Source: G963662675 sp963676845 (GTDB lineage Bacteria > Bacteroidota > Bacteroidia > Bacteroidales > Prolixibacteraceae). Taken from it: a DNA stretch of 64,000 bases. The translations under genes were made by a program, and so were the position numbers. How positions within the stretch are numbered: position 1 is the first letter of the stretch; every line of letters starts with the position of its first letter. Below are positions 17,301 to 27,245 of this stretch, in pieces. Where the stretch lies: the NCBI GenBank assembly GCA_963676845.2, contig CAXXKK010000023.1, forward strand, positions 124,001 to 188,000. The letters are read 5' to 3'. The notes below the pieces were generated by a model. It did not search any database and was not told the DNA's origin. It saw nothing but the letters and a program-made list of their open reading frames with translations.

Positions 17301-18261
17301 CTACTCAAATAATGAGCTTACAAATTCTTTTCGGCGGAAAATCTGAAGGTCTTCCATTTTTTCGCCAATACCAATGTATTTCACAGGTATTTTAAATTGA
17401 TCGCTAATACCAATCACAACACCACCTTTAGCCGTACCATCTAATTTAGTAAGCGCCAATGCTGTAACTTCTGTTGCTTTGGTAAACTGCTTGGCTTGTT
17501 CAAAAGCATTCTGGCCTGTGGAACCATCAAGGATCAACAAAACTTCATTAGGAGCATCAGGAACAATTTTCTGCATCACCTTTTTGATTTTCGAAAGCTC
17601 GTTCATCAGGTTTATCTTGTTATGCAAACGACCTGCAGTATCAATAATAGCGACATCGGCTCCCATTTTTTTGGCCGATGCAATTGTATCATAAGCAACC
17701 GATGCCGGATCGGATCCCATTTGTTGTTTAACGATAGGGACATCAACACGATCAGCCCAAATCTGAAGCTGATCAATTGCCGCTGCCCTAAATGTATCTG
17801 CAGCACCAAGAATTACCTTTTTCCCTGATTTCTTGAAATTATGGGCCAACTTACCTATAGTAGTTGTTTTACCAACGCCATTAACACCCACAACCATAAT
17901 CACAAACGGATCTTCACGTTCAGGTAACTCAAAATCAGAAAACATCCTGCGTATTATTCTCTTCAAGCAAAGCGGCAATTTCCTCTTTTAGTATCTGGTT
18001 CAACTCATCCACGCCCATGTATTTATCCTGCTCTACTCGTTCTTCAATACGTTCGATGATCTTCACCGTGGTATCCACGCCAACATCAGATGTAATTAAA
18101 ACCTCCTCCAAATTGTCAAGTACTTCATCATCAACTTTTGATTTACCAACAACTGCCCGACTCAGCTTTTTAAATACACTTTCTTTTGTTTTTGAAAGCC
18201 CCTGATCTAAACTCTTCTTTTTTGCTTTGGAAAATGATCCGAAAAGACCCATAATGTTCAA
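17301..18261 (-). CDS. ftsY: Signal recognition particle receptor FtsY (one frameshift)
   Basis: Together the two frames give a ~319-residue FtsY, the SRP receptor GTPase that delivers ribosomes to the inner membrane. The N-terminal part (from 18261) carries the NG-domain helices VDDEVLDNLEEVLITSDVGV. The GTPase part has P-loop GVNGVGKTTTIGKLA, DTFRAAAIDQLQIWA, DTAGRLHNK, TKLDGTAKGG and GIGEKMEDLQ. The frame changes near 17940 in a run of T on the minus strand (DVF... versus FSDFELPE); dropping one T restores a normal join. Since FtsY is essential, this is most likely a sequencing error. Confidence 0.93.
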
Positions 18262-18476
18262 AATTTAAGACGCGCAATTTACAAAAATTAAGGGATAATA
18301 AGTCTTACACACAAGTAATAAGCTCACTTTTAAGATGAAAAATAAAATTATACTACTCACCAAAATATTTTCAGCAATTCTTCTGATGCAAACAATAGTT
18401 CATTCAATACATTAGACGTACATATCCATATAAAAAACTGCAATTAAATATTACTTTTGCTGCAAACAAATTGGGA

Positions 18477-20464
18477 ATGCCTGAGAGGAAACCAGAATTA
18501 TTATTACCTGCTGGAAATGCAGAATCTTTCCGCGCGGCCATACGTGGTGGTGCAGATGCCATTTACCTGGGCTTAAAGCAGTTTAACGCCCGTATCCGGG
18601 CCAATAATTTTTTTGACAATCAACTACCAGCCTTACTAAAAGAAGCCAAAAATCATGGAGTAAAAATCTATGTAACTCTCAATACTGTTATCAAGAATAC
18701 AGAACTTGAAAAACTTCTTGACTTCCTGGCCTACCTCAACAAAGTAAAAGTTGATGCCATAATCATTCAGGACTGGGGCGTATATTACCTGACCAGAAAG
18801 TATTTCCCGAATCTGACGATCCATGCCAGCACTCAAATGAGCAACCACAATTCTCAGGGAGTTGATTTTTCGTCAAAACTGGGAATAAAAAGAGTTGTAC
18901 TTGCGAGGGAACTTACTTTGCCTGAGTTGAAAAAAATAGGTCATCATTCAGCCTGCGAACTTGAAGTTTTTATCCATGGAGCACTTTGCTACTCCATGTC
19001 CGGACAATGTTATTTTAGCAGTTACATCGGAGGACGTGGAGCAAATCGCGGACTTTGCAGTCAGTCTTGTCGCATGGTTTACAAAGACGCCAGTCAAAAT
19101 AAATATATCTTCAACCTAAAAGACAACCAACAAGTCAATAACCTAAACGAACTCTCAAAATCTGGAATTCATTCCTTGAAAGTTGAAGGAAGAATGAAAT
19201 CTGCCGAATACGTTTACAGGGTTTCCCAAGCCTATCGTTTAGCACTGGATGAGCCATCCCGAAAAGATGAAGCAATTAATCTTTTGGAAATGGATTTCGG
19301 CAGAGAAAAGACAGGCTACTTTGCAGGCAAAGATATAAAAGATGCCATTGCCGAAAGCTCAAACACGGGGCTTTTAATTGGGAACATTATCCGTTCAAAA
19401 CAGAATGAAATTGTTTTTTCCTCCTCCACAGAAATGAAAAATGGGGATCGGGTAAGAATTAAAAACTCGAGAAGTGACAAAACAATTTCTATAAAACTGG
19501 AAAATATTTGGGATGAAGGAGGAAGTTACTCTTTCATTTACGAAGGAAAAGAAAAACTTTTTCCCCGGAGATGAGGTTTTCTGGATTAGTAGAAAAACAG
19601 AATCTTTTCCTTCCCGACTTCTTAATGTACCAGCCCCAAAAATATTTGTCCCGGTAAAAGAAAAGAAAAAACATTCTCCAGCAGTTAACAATCCCGTCCC
19701 AAAAAAACCGACAAGAATTATTCATTCGCATTGATTCTGCTGATTGGTTAAAAACCATTTCGCTAAATGAAATTGATGGGTTAATTATTTCTCTCTCCAA
19801 GAATGAATTAAAGAACTTCAACTTTAATCATCCTTCTATTCAGCAAAACAAGTATAAAATACATATTGAACTACCTAAGTTTATAGCTGAAGGACAAATT
19901 CAGGAGTGGTCAGATTTAATAGCAAACATTGAAAAGTCTGGAATACGAAACTTCTTTATCAGTCATTTATCACAGAAGTTATTTTTTAAATCCAATGTTC
20001 AGCTTAGCAGCAATGAGCAAGTTTATGTGTTCAACGACGCCTCAGCTTTTTTCATCAACCAACAAAAGCTAAAAAACTTTTGCTACCCGATAGAAAATGA
20101 CCTAAAGAACCTTCAATCCATGCAGAACAAGCAGGGAATTGTTATTCTTCACTCTGTTCCGGAACTCTTTTATTCGAGAATGCCTGTAAAAGTTGAAGAT
20201 GAAAAAAATCAGTTTAAAGATGATTTCAACAAAAGCTACACACATACCGTAAAAGATGGCATGACCATCATCACCCCGGACAGGCCTGTCAATCTTTTTC
20301 ATTATAAAGAACAACTTATAAAAGCAGGCTTTCGTAAATTTATGATCGATCTAAAACACACCAATCCAACAAAAAACAGCTTTAAGCAACTCATCATTCA
20401 ATACAAAAAGAACCAACAGGCACAACCGTCTTCAATTTTCAATTTTAAAAAAGGCTTGCAATAG
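18477..20464 (+). CDS. U32 family peptidase-type (RNA hydroxylation) protein, two frameshifts
   Basis: From ATG 18477 the protein starts MPERKPELLLPAGNAESFRA and would be about 660 residues, like E. coli RlhA. The U32 signature ELEVFIHGALCYSMSGQCYF and the following RGLCSQSCRMVYKD cysteine set (Fe-S binding in this family) are intact. Family members (RlhA, TrhP) hydroxylate 23S rRNA or tRNA; which one this is cannot be decided here. The frame shifts near 19555 (KEKNFFPGDEVFWIS continues in the next frame) and again near 19700 in a run of eight A, after which RQELFIRIDSADWLK continues to the stop. Both need one base dropped. Confidence 0.85.
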
Positions 20465-20652
20465 ATACTCGATTCTCAACAGATTTTCAATTATTATTCT
20501 GTTCAAAAAAACAATCATTTTGCTTAAACATGTTATAAAGGATTGTTTTTTAACATCAATAAAATCAAGTATTCTAGAACATTTTAGTAGGTATGATTAT
20601 AATGTGATTTGTAGATTTGTTTATAAGCGATTATCACATAATTATTGATCTT

Positions 20653-21372
20653 ATGAAAGAATTCTTGACCCACTACATTAAAACAGAAGAAAACAAACAA
20701 TTTCCGAACAAATACCCAGGACCTGTTATTATGATTTCAAGGGAATGTGGTTGTTCTGCAAAACGAATTGCAACTAAGCTGTCTAAAATTCTAACTGGTT
20801 ACAGTTATCATTCAGATACAAAAACAGACCACGAGTGGAAATGGGTAAGTAAAGAAATCATTGAAGCTGCAGCCATAGAGCTGGAAATGGATCCGCACAA
20901 AGTAAAAGATGTTTTTTCTTTCAGAGGCTAAAATAAATATTCACGATGTTACAACTGCATTCTCGACAGATAAAGTATATGATGCCGATGACCAAAAAGT
21001 AATTGATACCGTCAGAAAGATTATTCATAAAATAGCTGAACAGGAAATTACATTATTGTAGGACGAGCAGCAGGCATGATAGCTCAAGACGTATCAAGGA
21101 AAATAAGTATTAAGCTACAAGCACCTTTGGATTGGCGCATACACAGAATTATGCAAATAAGCAATATGTCTTATGATGATGCCCAGGCTTATGTATTGGA
21201 GATTGACCGTCAACGTGACCTGTTCATAGAACACGTAGCAGGCAGAAAAACAAACGCTAACGATTATGACATCATATTCAATTATTCAACAATGAACGAT
21301 GACTACATTGTTGATGCAATTGTGAATGTGATGAAAAACAAACACTTTTTAGCAGAAGAAGAAGAAAACTAA
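20653..21372 (+). CDS. Cytidylate kinase-like family protein, two frameshifts
   Basis: Starts MKEFLTHYIKTEENK at ATG 20653. The nucleotide-binding N-terminus VIMISRECGCSAKRIATKL is the variant P-loop of cytidylate-kinase-like (AAK superfamily) proteins, and VGRAAGMIAQDVS, LQAPLDWRIHRIMQI (LID-type region) and DRQRDLFIEHVAG follow. The frame changes near 20926 (one base too many) and near 21045 (one base missing), which is why it appears as two pieces. Product length about 240. Phosphorylates nucleoside monophosphates if active; the true substrate of this subfamily is not established. Confidence 0.78.
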
Positions 21373-21403
21373 TCTCTCGAATTAATAAAAGTCAATAAAA
21401 AGG

Positions 21404-21437
21404 AAAAGCCGACTGTGTGTGAAGCAGTCGGCTTTAT
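21404..21437. terminator. Bidirectional terminator between kinase-like gene and rplI
   Basis: AAAGCCGACTG at 21405-21415 pairs with CAGTCGGCTTT at 21425-21435, an 11-bp stem with A-rich and T-rich flanks. It serves both convergent transcripts. Confidence 0.85.
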
Positions 21438-21481
21438 TGTGTTTGAAAAAAACGTTTGATTCGGTGTGTGAATACTAATAA

Positions 21482-21928
21482 TTATTCAGAAACAACTTCG
21501 AAATCGAAATCAACATACACTTCTTTGTGCAATTTAATTTTTGCAGTGTACTTACCGATTTCTTTAATGCTGTCTTCTTTAATATTGATTTGTTTACGTT
21601 CAATTTCGAATCCTAATTTTGCAATAGCTTCTGCTAATTGGATTGAATTTACTGAACCAAAAATCTTACCAGAAGAACTTGTTTTAGCGCCAATAGTAAC
21701 TGACATACCTTCCATTTTAGCAGCCAAAGCCTGAGCTTCTTCAACAAGTTTTGCTTCTTTATGCGCACGTTGCTTTGTATTCTCAGCCAATATTTTTTTA
21801 GCTGACTCATTTGCAACGATTGCCATTTTTTGGGGAATAAGGTAGTTACGTCCGTAACCATCTTTTACACTTATGATTTCGTCTTTGCTCCCCAGGTTTT
21901 GAATATCTTGTAATAAAATAACTTCCAT
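21482..21928 (-). CDS. rplI: 50S ribosomal protein L9
   Basis: 148 residues. MEVILLQDIQNLGSKDEIISVKDGYGRNYLIPQ is the diagnostic L9 N-terminus, followed by the long connecting helix and C-terminal domain (VTIGAKTSSSGKIFGSVNSI). Third gene of the rpsF-rpsR-rplI operon, 16 bases after rpsR, followed by the bidirectional terminator. Unbroken frame and normal length. Confidence 0.98.
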   Translation of the reverse strand: MEVILLQDIQNLGSKDEIISVKDGYGRNYLIPQKMAIVANESAKKILAENTKQRAHKEAKLVEEAQALAAKMEGMSVTIGAKTSSSGKIFGSVNSIQLAEAIAKLGFEIERKQINIKEDSIKEIGKYTAKIKLHKEVYVDFDFEVVSE

Positions 21929-21944
21929 CTTTCTTTACTTTTTA

Positions 21945-22214
21945 TTATTTCATCATATCTGTAACGAAGGGCAACAATGCCAAATGACGAGCTCTTTTTA
22001 CTGCCTTAGCCACTTTACGTTGGTATTTCAATGAAGTACCTGTAATACGACGTGGTAAAATACGGCCTTGCTCGTTCAAGAATTTTTTCAAGAATTCTGG
22101 ATCTTTATAATCCACATACTTGATTTTGTTCTTTTTGAAACGACAGTATTTTTTCTTTTTGATCTCAACTGATGGTGGAGTTAAATATCTGATTTCTCCT
22201 TGATTGTTAGCCAT
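21945..22214 (-). CDS. rpsR: 30S ribosomal protein S18
   Basis: 89 residues. The conserved core KYVDYKDPEFLKKFLNEQGR, ILPRRITGTSLKYQRKVAKA and IKRARHLALLPF-type end (VKRARHLALLPFVTDMMK) is S18. Start context has AGGAGGAC on the minus strand just upstream (22227-22220), a strong ribosome-binding site. Middle gene of the rpsF-rpsR-rplI operon. Confidence 0.98.
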   Translation of the reverse strand: MANNQGEIRYLTPPSVEIKKKKYCRFKKNKIKYVDYKDPEFLKKFLNEQGRILPRRITGTSLKYQRKVAKAVKRARHLALLPFVTDMMK

Positions 22215-22248
22215 AAATTAGTCCTCCTTTTCAGCTTTTGCTTTTAAA

Positions 22249-22573
22249 TTATTTCTTCTTTTTTTCACTGTACTCGATCGCATATTTGTCCATCTTAAAA
22301 GTTAAGAAACGAATAATGCGTTCGTCACGACCGGTACTGAAGTTCCAACGCGCTAATGAATTCTGGTTCAGCTTTGAACTCAAACAAGTTGTAAAATCCT
22401 GTACTTTTTTTCTGAATGGGATAAGCTAATTTACGCAATCCCCAGTTCTCTTCATTGACAATTTCGCCACCTGCTTCGGTGATGATGTCTCTGAACTTAC
22501 TTACCGCTTCCTTCATCTGACCTTCAGACAAAACGGGAGTTGCAATGAAAACGGTTTCATACTGGTTTTTCAT
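22249..22573 (-). CDS. rpsF: 30S ribosomal protein S6 (one frameshift)
   Basis: The first frame gives NQYETVFIATPVLSEGQ, NEENWGLRKLAYPIQKKSTGF and FISALELQYRS and then stops at 82 residues, too short. The next frame continues directly with RDERIIRFLTFKMDKYAIEY and KKKK, the normal S6 end, to a stop at 22249. The break lies at CCGG near 22331-22334; dropping one base joins both halves into a ~107-residue S6. S6 is present in all Bacteroidota, so a sequencing insertion is the best explanation. First gene of the operon. Confidence 0.95.
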
Positions 22574-22626
22574 AAAACATCTAATTTATTAAACATTAAA
22601 ATTTTAGTCCCTACAAATAGGACGCG

Positions 22627-22657
22627 CAAAAATAGGAATTATTTGCTTTTATGCAAA
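22627..22657 (-). promoter_or_regulatory. Bacteroidota-type promoter of rpsF-rpsR-rplI
   Basis: On the minus strand TTTG (22657-22654), a 19-base spacer and TATTTTTG (22634-22627) exactly match the TTTG-N19-TAnnTTTG consensus. The expected start of transcription lies ~50 bases before the rpsF ATG. Confidence 0.8.
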
Positions 22658-22897
22658 AGGTTAAAGTCCTTATTTTAAAAGAAGTTGTGACATTTTCAAT
22701 CTTCACATTGTTATTCTCAAATACACATGCACAACGGTGATCCTACTATTCAAAAAAATCCTCAATTAATATTGAATGCAGATTCAAGGATTTATCAGCT
22801 ATTCAACACAAATTATTATATTATCTAATATGTTTTTGATAAAACCACGAAAAACAACTATGTTTATAGTTCAAAAAAATTCATATAAAGATCACCC
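22658..22897. other. Divergent spacer between rpsF and the propeller gene
   Basis: The remaining upstream DNA of both genes. No small coding frame or strong second promoter seen. Confidence 0.4.
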
Positions 22898-24068
22898 ATG
22901 AACGGATTAAGAAAATTACAACTTTCACAAAGCCTTAAACTTGCTTTAATTATCACACTATTGGCAACATCCTCATGTAAAAATAATGAGAAACGAGATC
23001 CAAACGCTTATTATGCAACTATAGAAAAAGTAAATAATCATGAAGTTATTGTTTGTGATGTTGGGAAAATGCATCGAAAAAATAAGAGTCCCTCTCAGTA
23101 GCTTAGTCGAAGATTGTGAAGTAATATTTCCCGAAACAACAGAGCAATCTTTATATCCCAATGTTAGACAAGCAACAGTTAGTGAAAATTATATTGGCAT
23201 TGTTAGTATTAACTCCCCTGCTAAACTCTTTAAAAAAGATGGTAGTTATTTATTCGATATAGGACGAATTGGCAGGGGGCCAGGAGAATATTCTAATTTG
23301 AATGGGATACAAATTGCTGAAGAATTAAATAGAATTTACCTTACTCCCCTTTTCAATGCTGAAAAGATACTGGTTTATGATTTACAAGGCAATCATAAAG
23401 AAGATATTCCACTGGTTTTTAGCCCTCAGACCAAATGCAAAGTAAATATTTCAGGAGATACTGTGACTGTCTTTTCAATGCCTTTTGACAAAGAAATCCC
23501 TGTTGCTTACCAACAAACAGTAAGCGGTAAACTAATCCAAAAATTACCGTTGATTAAAGAATTGATTTCAAAAGCTGACTTTAGTGGTGAAGTATTTAGT
23601 TCGCATAGTCCATCAAATGACTTCCAAATAGTAGCAAAAGATACATTATTTCATTACAACACCAGACAAAATATCTTAAAACCTAAGATTGTCTTCAATT
23701 ATTCTGGCGAACGAATTGGATCTACGATAAGAGAATTACCTCTTTACTTTTTCGGAACTGCATATATAGAAAAGAACCAATATGAAACTGAAAAACTATC
23801 TGTAATTGTCAACAAAGAATCCCTAAAGACAAGTACCTACGAACTAGTAAATGACTTTTTCGGAAGACTAACATGTGATTTATACACTAGCAACCAAGGT
23901 GTATTTATAGATTCAAAATCAGCATTCGAATTGATTGATGAGATAAAGCAAATTCTACAGGAAAGTAAGATAGATAAACCAATGAAGCAAAAGCTTGAAA
24001 ACATTCTAAACCAACTCCATGAAAACGATAACGACATTTTATTTATTGGAAAATTAAAAACAGAATGA
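22898..24068 (+). CDS. 6-bladed beta-propeller lipoprotein (one frameshift)
   Basis: Starts MNGLRKLQLSQSLKLAL with a lipoprotein signal ending LLATSSCKNN (Cys as lipid site). The frame breaks near 23069 in GGGAAAATG; the next frame carries CIEKIRVPLSSLVEDCEVIF and on to a stop at 24068, giving ~389 residues. Motifs typical of the Bacteroidota 6-bladed beta-propeller (NHL-like) lipoproteins are GSYLFDIGRIGRGPGEYSNL and RIYLTPLFNAEKILVYDLQG. Ligand unknown; probably surface or periplasmic. It is the last chromosomal gene before the left repeat of the island. Confidence 0.8.
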
Positions 24069-24135
24069 AGACAATTAATAAGAAATTTTATAATACAACA
24101 ACGAATTACGCCTATTGAACATAGACATAAAAAAA

Positions 24136-24259
24136 CTTTTACTTAGCATTACTATATCATCTACACACTTGAAGCTTCATTCAAATGTTCCTATTTTTTG
24201 TTTTTGCATTTCAAGATTAGAAAAGCCTCCCCAAACTCTGAAGCACTAATTATTGATTT
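24136..24259. repeat. Left direct repeat of the island: degenerate copy of the HAD gene start
   Basis: Matches 47826-47964 in the same orientation with small gaps. Identical or near-identical blocks: CATTACTATATCAT (right: CATTACTCTATCAT), TTGAAGCTTCATT (exact, 24169-24181 versus 47868-47880), AATGTTCCTATTTTT (exact), AAGATTA (exact) and TGAAGCACTAATTATTGATTT (24239-24259; 19 of 21 bases match the HAD coding sequence at 47944-47964). It has no open frame and is a decayed fragment. The island gene GT2 ends 11 bases to its right. Confidence 0.75.
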
Positions 24260-24269
24260 AACACTAAGT

Positions 24270-24983
24270 TTAGTTACCTATATTAAACAAATTCTGGTTA
24301 TATTTCTTATTAAATTTACTAACCTGTTCTATTGTTTTTTCATTATATTCTCCTTGTTCTAGACTATTCAAAGTTGTTCCACCCAAGTGCTTTACAATTG
24401 AGGTTGGTATTACAACAGGAGTAATACTCGCTGTTTTTAATTGCTCAACAACTGCATTGTCTGCACACCAAAAAGGAAAATCTTCATCAAAACCACCAAT
24501 CTTCTCCCATAGTTCTCTTTTCATTACAAAACACCAGCCTGAAAAATGCATATGGATATTATAACCAAATTGTGGGGTTATAAAACCTTTTAATAATGGA
24601 TTTTTAGGACTGGCAGGTGACAATACGTCACTTAAATGTTGATTTTTCATCAACTCAGTAAACCACCCCGGCTTAAATACAAGATCATTATTGGCAATAC
24701 AAATCCATGGTGCCGATCCCAAAGTAGCACCATGATTTGCAAACTCGTTGAAGTTAAACTCATCTGTACGATATATTGTTTTTGCACCTTCATACATTAC
24801 ATCTGCTTGTTCCTCAACAATTATATTAAAAGCACCCTCATCCTCCGAACGCAAAATACTATTAACTGCAAATTGAGTCATATTCCGGTATTCTTCAGAT
24901 TTTGCATATGAAAGAAATACTACATCACATAAGTAAGCAAAAGATCTTTGCCGACTACTATCACATTCAAATTCACGTATCAT
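24270..24983 (-). CDS. Glycosyltransferase family 2-like protein
   Basis: 237 residues. FLSYAKSEEYRNMTQFAVNSI, then GAPWIC-type APWICIANNDLVFKPGWFTEL supplies a DXD-like NDL metal/nucleotide-sugar motif, and FSGWCFVMKRELWEKIGGFDEDFPFWCADN is the acceptor-side ED/DN motif of GT-A (GT2) enzymes. No membrane helix, so a cytoplasmic enzyme. It is transcribed away from the RiPP genes and is the leftmost gene of the island. Transfer of a sugar to the RiPP is possible but only positional. Confidence 0.75.
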   Translation of the reverse strand: MIREFECDSSRQRSFAYLCDVVFLSYAKSEEYRNMTQFAVNSILRSEDEGAFNIIVEEQADVMYEGAKTIYRTDEFNFNEFANHGATLGSAPWICIANNDLVFKPGWFTELMKNQHLSDVLSPASPKNPLLKGFITPQFGYNIHMHFSGWCFVMKRELWEKIGGFDEDFPFWCADNAVVEQLKTASITPVVIPTSIVKHLGGTTLNSLEQGEYNEKTIEQVSKFNKKYNQNLFNIGN

Positions 24984-25063
24984 TATTTATTTTCAAACAT
25001 TTAAAAACAATATAAATATATATTATATTGTTTACATTTAAACCAAAAGGTAACCCACCACCT

Positions 25064-25099
25064 TGATTGTTATACAACATGTATGTAAAAAAACAATCA
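25064..25099. repeat. Inverted repeat between GT2 and LanC-like genes
   Basis: TGATTGTT (25064-25071) and AACAATCA (25092-25099) form an 8-bp stem with a 20-base loop in the divergent intergenic region. Could be an operator or part of a leader; nothing else supports a function. Confidence 0.35.
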
Positions 25100-25219
25100 G
25101 ACTACATATAATAATCAAACACATAGACCACATATCCTCCTAAAGTATTTTTCAACATATTCATTGTTCTAATTATTTACCATATTTTACACTCGACTAA
25201 ACCTCAATAAAGCTACACA

Positions 25220-26271
25220 ATGAAAACTAAAATAACTCCTAACATAGAATATATTAACAATACACTCATCCTTAACACCAGCTTTATTGACAACATCGGC
25301 CTTATGCATGGTAAAATGGGCATTTGCATCTATTTCTATCATTTAGCCCATAAAACGAGAAATAAAACATACGAAAATTACGCCGGAGAACTGATTGATG
25401 AAATTTATGAAGAAATAAACACAAATACTCCTCTAGATTTTGAAAATGGATTAGCAGGTATCGGTTGGGGAATTGAATACTTAGTGCAAAATAAATTTAT
25501 TGACGCAGATACAGATGACATATTGGCTGAGCTTGATGAGATGTTGTATAAAAAGTCATTAAATTCACAAGTGAATGATATCAGCCTGTTAACAGGGATG
25601 ATTGGCTTAGGTACTTATTTTTTAATGCGTTTTAAAAACTCAAATTCATCAGACAATAAGACACCTAAAAGAAACTTAAAGCATTACCTCATTTTATTAA
25701 TTGATTCAACTGAAAGGATGCTAACTGATAACTCAAATATATTAAAAGAACCGAAAGCCTTTGATATTACATGGGATTATCCAGTTTTACTATTGTTCTT
25801 GGCAAATCTTCATTCATTAAATATTTACAATCATAAAGTTGAAATAATTATCAATAAACTAATAGTCCAATCGCAAGAGATAAATGATTTTCCCAAACTA
25901 TTTAGCAACCATTTATTTCTTGCATATGCTTTATCAAAAGTTTATGAATTCTATCATTTACCAATAATTAATAATTTATCAACTAAGTTATTTGAGTCAG
26001 TTAATCTAAATGCAATATATCTAGAAATTCATACTAACAATTCAATTCGTTATGGCAAATCAGGAATTACTTTAATCACAAAAAAAATTCCAGAGTACGT
26101 AGAACAGTGGGATATGCTCAAATATGATTCTTCTTTTACAGATAAAATTCTCATATCAAAAGACAATACCAATTACGGAATACTCGAAGGTCTAACAGGA
26201 GCTCTTCTAACAAGCTGATCATATTGTCATTCAAAGACAGGTGCAATAATTACAGTGTTATGCGTTTTTAA
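25220..26271 (+). CDS. LanC-like cyclase paralogue lacking zinc ligands (one frameshift)
   Basis: About 350 residues. The alpha/alpha-barrel repeats of LanC are clear: GLMHGKMGICIYFYHLAHK, FENGLAGIGWGIEYLV, LLTGMIGLGTYFLMRF, and near the end YGILEGLTGALL. After a frame change near 26213 the next frame reads LIILSFKDRCNNYS, aligning with the end of the second LanC (LIILSLLNENCSDWDE), so the true stop is 26271. The WCHG and CHG motifs that hold the catalytic zinc in LanC are absent; the corresponding barrel segment reads RYGKSGITLI. It is therefore probably not catalytically active as a thioether cyclase. It may be a scaffold, substrate binder or decaying copy. Confidence 0.75.
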
Positions 26272-26660
26272 AACACTATTTATAACATGGATCATAATAT
26301 GAGCCAAAATTTATATCAAAAAATATTCTTTTATTCATATTTTAAATTATATTTGTATCTATCGAGAAGTATTATCAAAATTACATCTCATTTTTGTCAA
26401 AGCATTTGCTAACTGACCACCCTTTGGTATGCTTTCAAGTACAATCCGCATTATGACGATTTGTTAGATTTAATATTTACTGCATCAAAATGCATTAATA
26501 AATATCTTAATGTTACTTTCTGAAGGAATTGTCTAAAAAAGATACTGAAAAACAAAAAATGCCTCAACCAAAGGATTATAAGCATATGCGCCTAACAGCA
26601 TACTACTGTATTTATTAATTCTCTGAACTAATCATCCTTAATAGCACAAACAAAAAGAGT
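26272..26660. other. Long leader region upstream of the UpxY-type gene
   Basis: About 390 gene-free bases. TATATTTG at 26348-26355 fits a -7 element and would start a transcript with a ~300-base untranslated leader. A hairpin is possible at 26399-26435 (AAAGCAT/ATGCTTT with an inner ACC/GGT stem). A 19-codon frame at 26559 (MPQPKDYKHMRL...) has no recognisable features. Such long leaders are usual upstream of upxY genes. Confidence 0.5.
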
Positions 26661-27194
26661 ATGAATATTTCAAAAGTGAAATGCTTAAACACACCAACAA
26701 TAGAAAAAAAATGGTATGTCTTTTATCTTCATCCACGTTCAGAAAAGATTGTTTATGAAGATCTTTTTAAAAAAAAATATGAGGTATTTCTCCCGGTTAT
26801 ACAAACCGTAAGAATATGGAAAAATCGTCAAAAGAAGAATCTAGAAGTACCTCTTTTCTCTGGATACATATTTGTCAAAGCATTCCCCTCTGATTTGTAT
26901 AATATAAAATGTTGTCCCAGAGTCGTTACTTATATCCATTGTTCTGGTAAACCTTCAACTATTCCTTCTAAAGATATTGAAGGAATTAAAAAGATGTTGA
27001 ATTTAGATCAGAAAATTTCAATTGAAACAATTTATGAAAAAGGAGAAAAAGTCAAAATCACATCTGGCCCTTTAGCTGGTCAAGAAGGAATATTGTGTGA
27101 ACGAAATGGAAAAACTCGATTTGGCATACAACTGAAAGAGATTAATCATACTGCATATGTTGACATTTGTACGTCAGATTTAGAAAAAGTGTGA
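26661..27194 (+). CDS. UpxY family transcription antiterminator (NusG/RfaH paralogue)
   Basis: 177 residues. The NusG N-terminal domain starts KKWYVFYLHPRSEKIVYEDL and includes FLPVIQTVRIWKNRQKKNLEVPLFSGYIFVK; the KOW domain is GEKVKITSGPLAGQEGILCER. This is the UpxY pattern of Bacteroidota, where such proteins load on RNA polymerase at the operon leader and suppress premature termination of long capsule or secondary-product operons. It is placed first in the RiPP block, 51 bases before YcaO-1. It likely controls the ~16-kb transcription unit downstream, which is inference. Confidence 0.9.
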   Translation: MNISKVKCLNTPTIEKKWYVFYLHPRSEKIVYEDLFKKKYEVFLPVIQTVRIWKNRQKKNLEVPLFSGYIFVKAFPSDLYNIKCCPRVVTYIHCSGKPSTIPSKDIEGIKKMLNLDQKISIETIYEKGEKVKITSGPLAGQEGILCERNGKTRFGIQLKEINHTAYVDICTSDLEKV

Positions 27195-27245
27195 TACAGC
27201 TTCATCCTCACAGAGGATTCATCAGTAAAATTTTAAAATTGTCGT

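Noticed and set aside
26559..26618. 19-codon frame (MPQPKDYKHMRL...) before the UpxY gene as a second precursor or leader peptide
   Set aside because: No GG motif, no leader pattern and no ribosome-binding site; too short to support.
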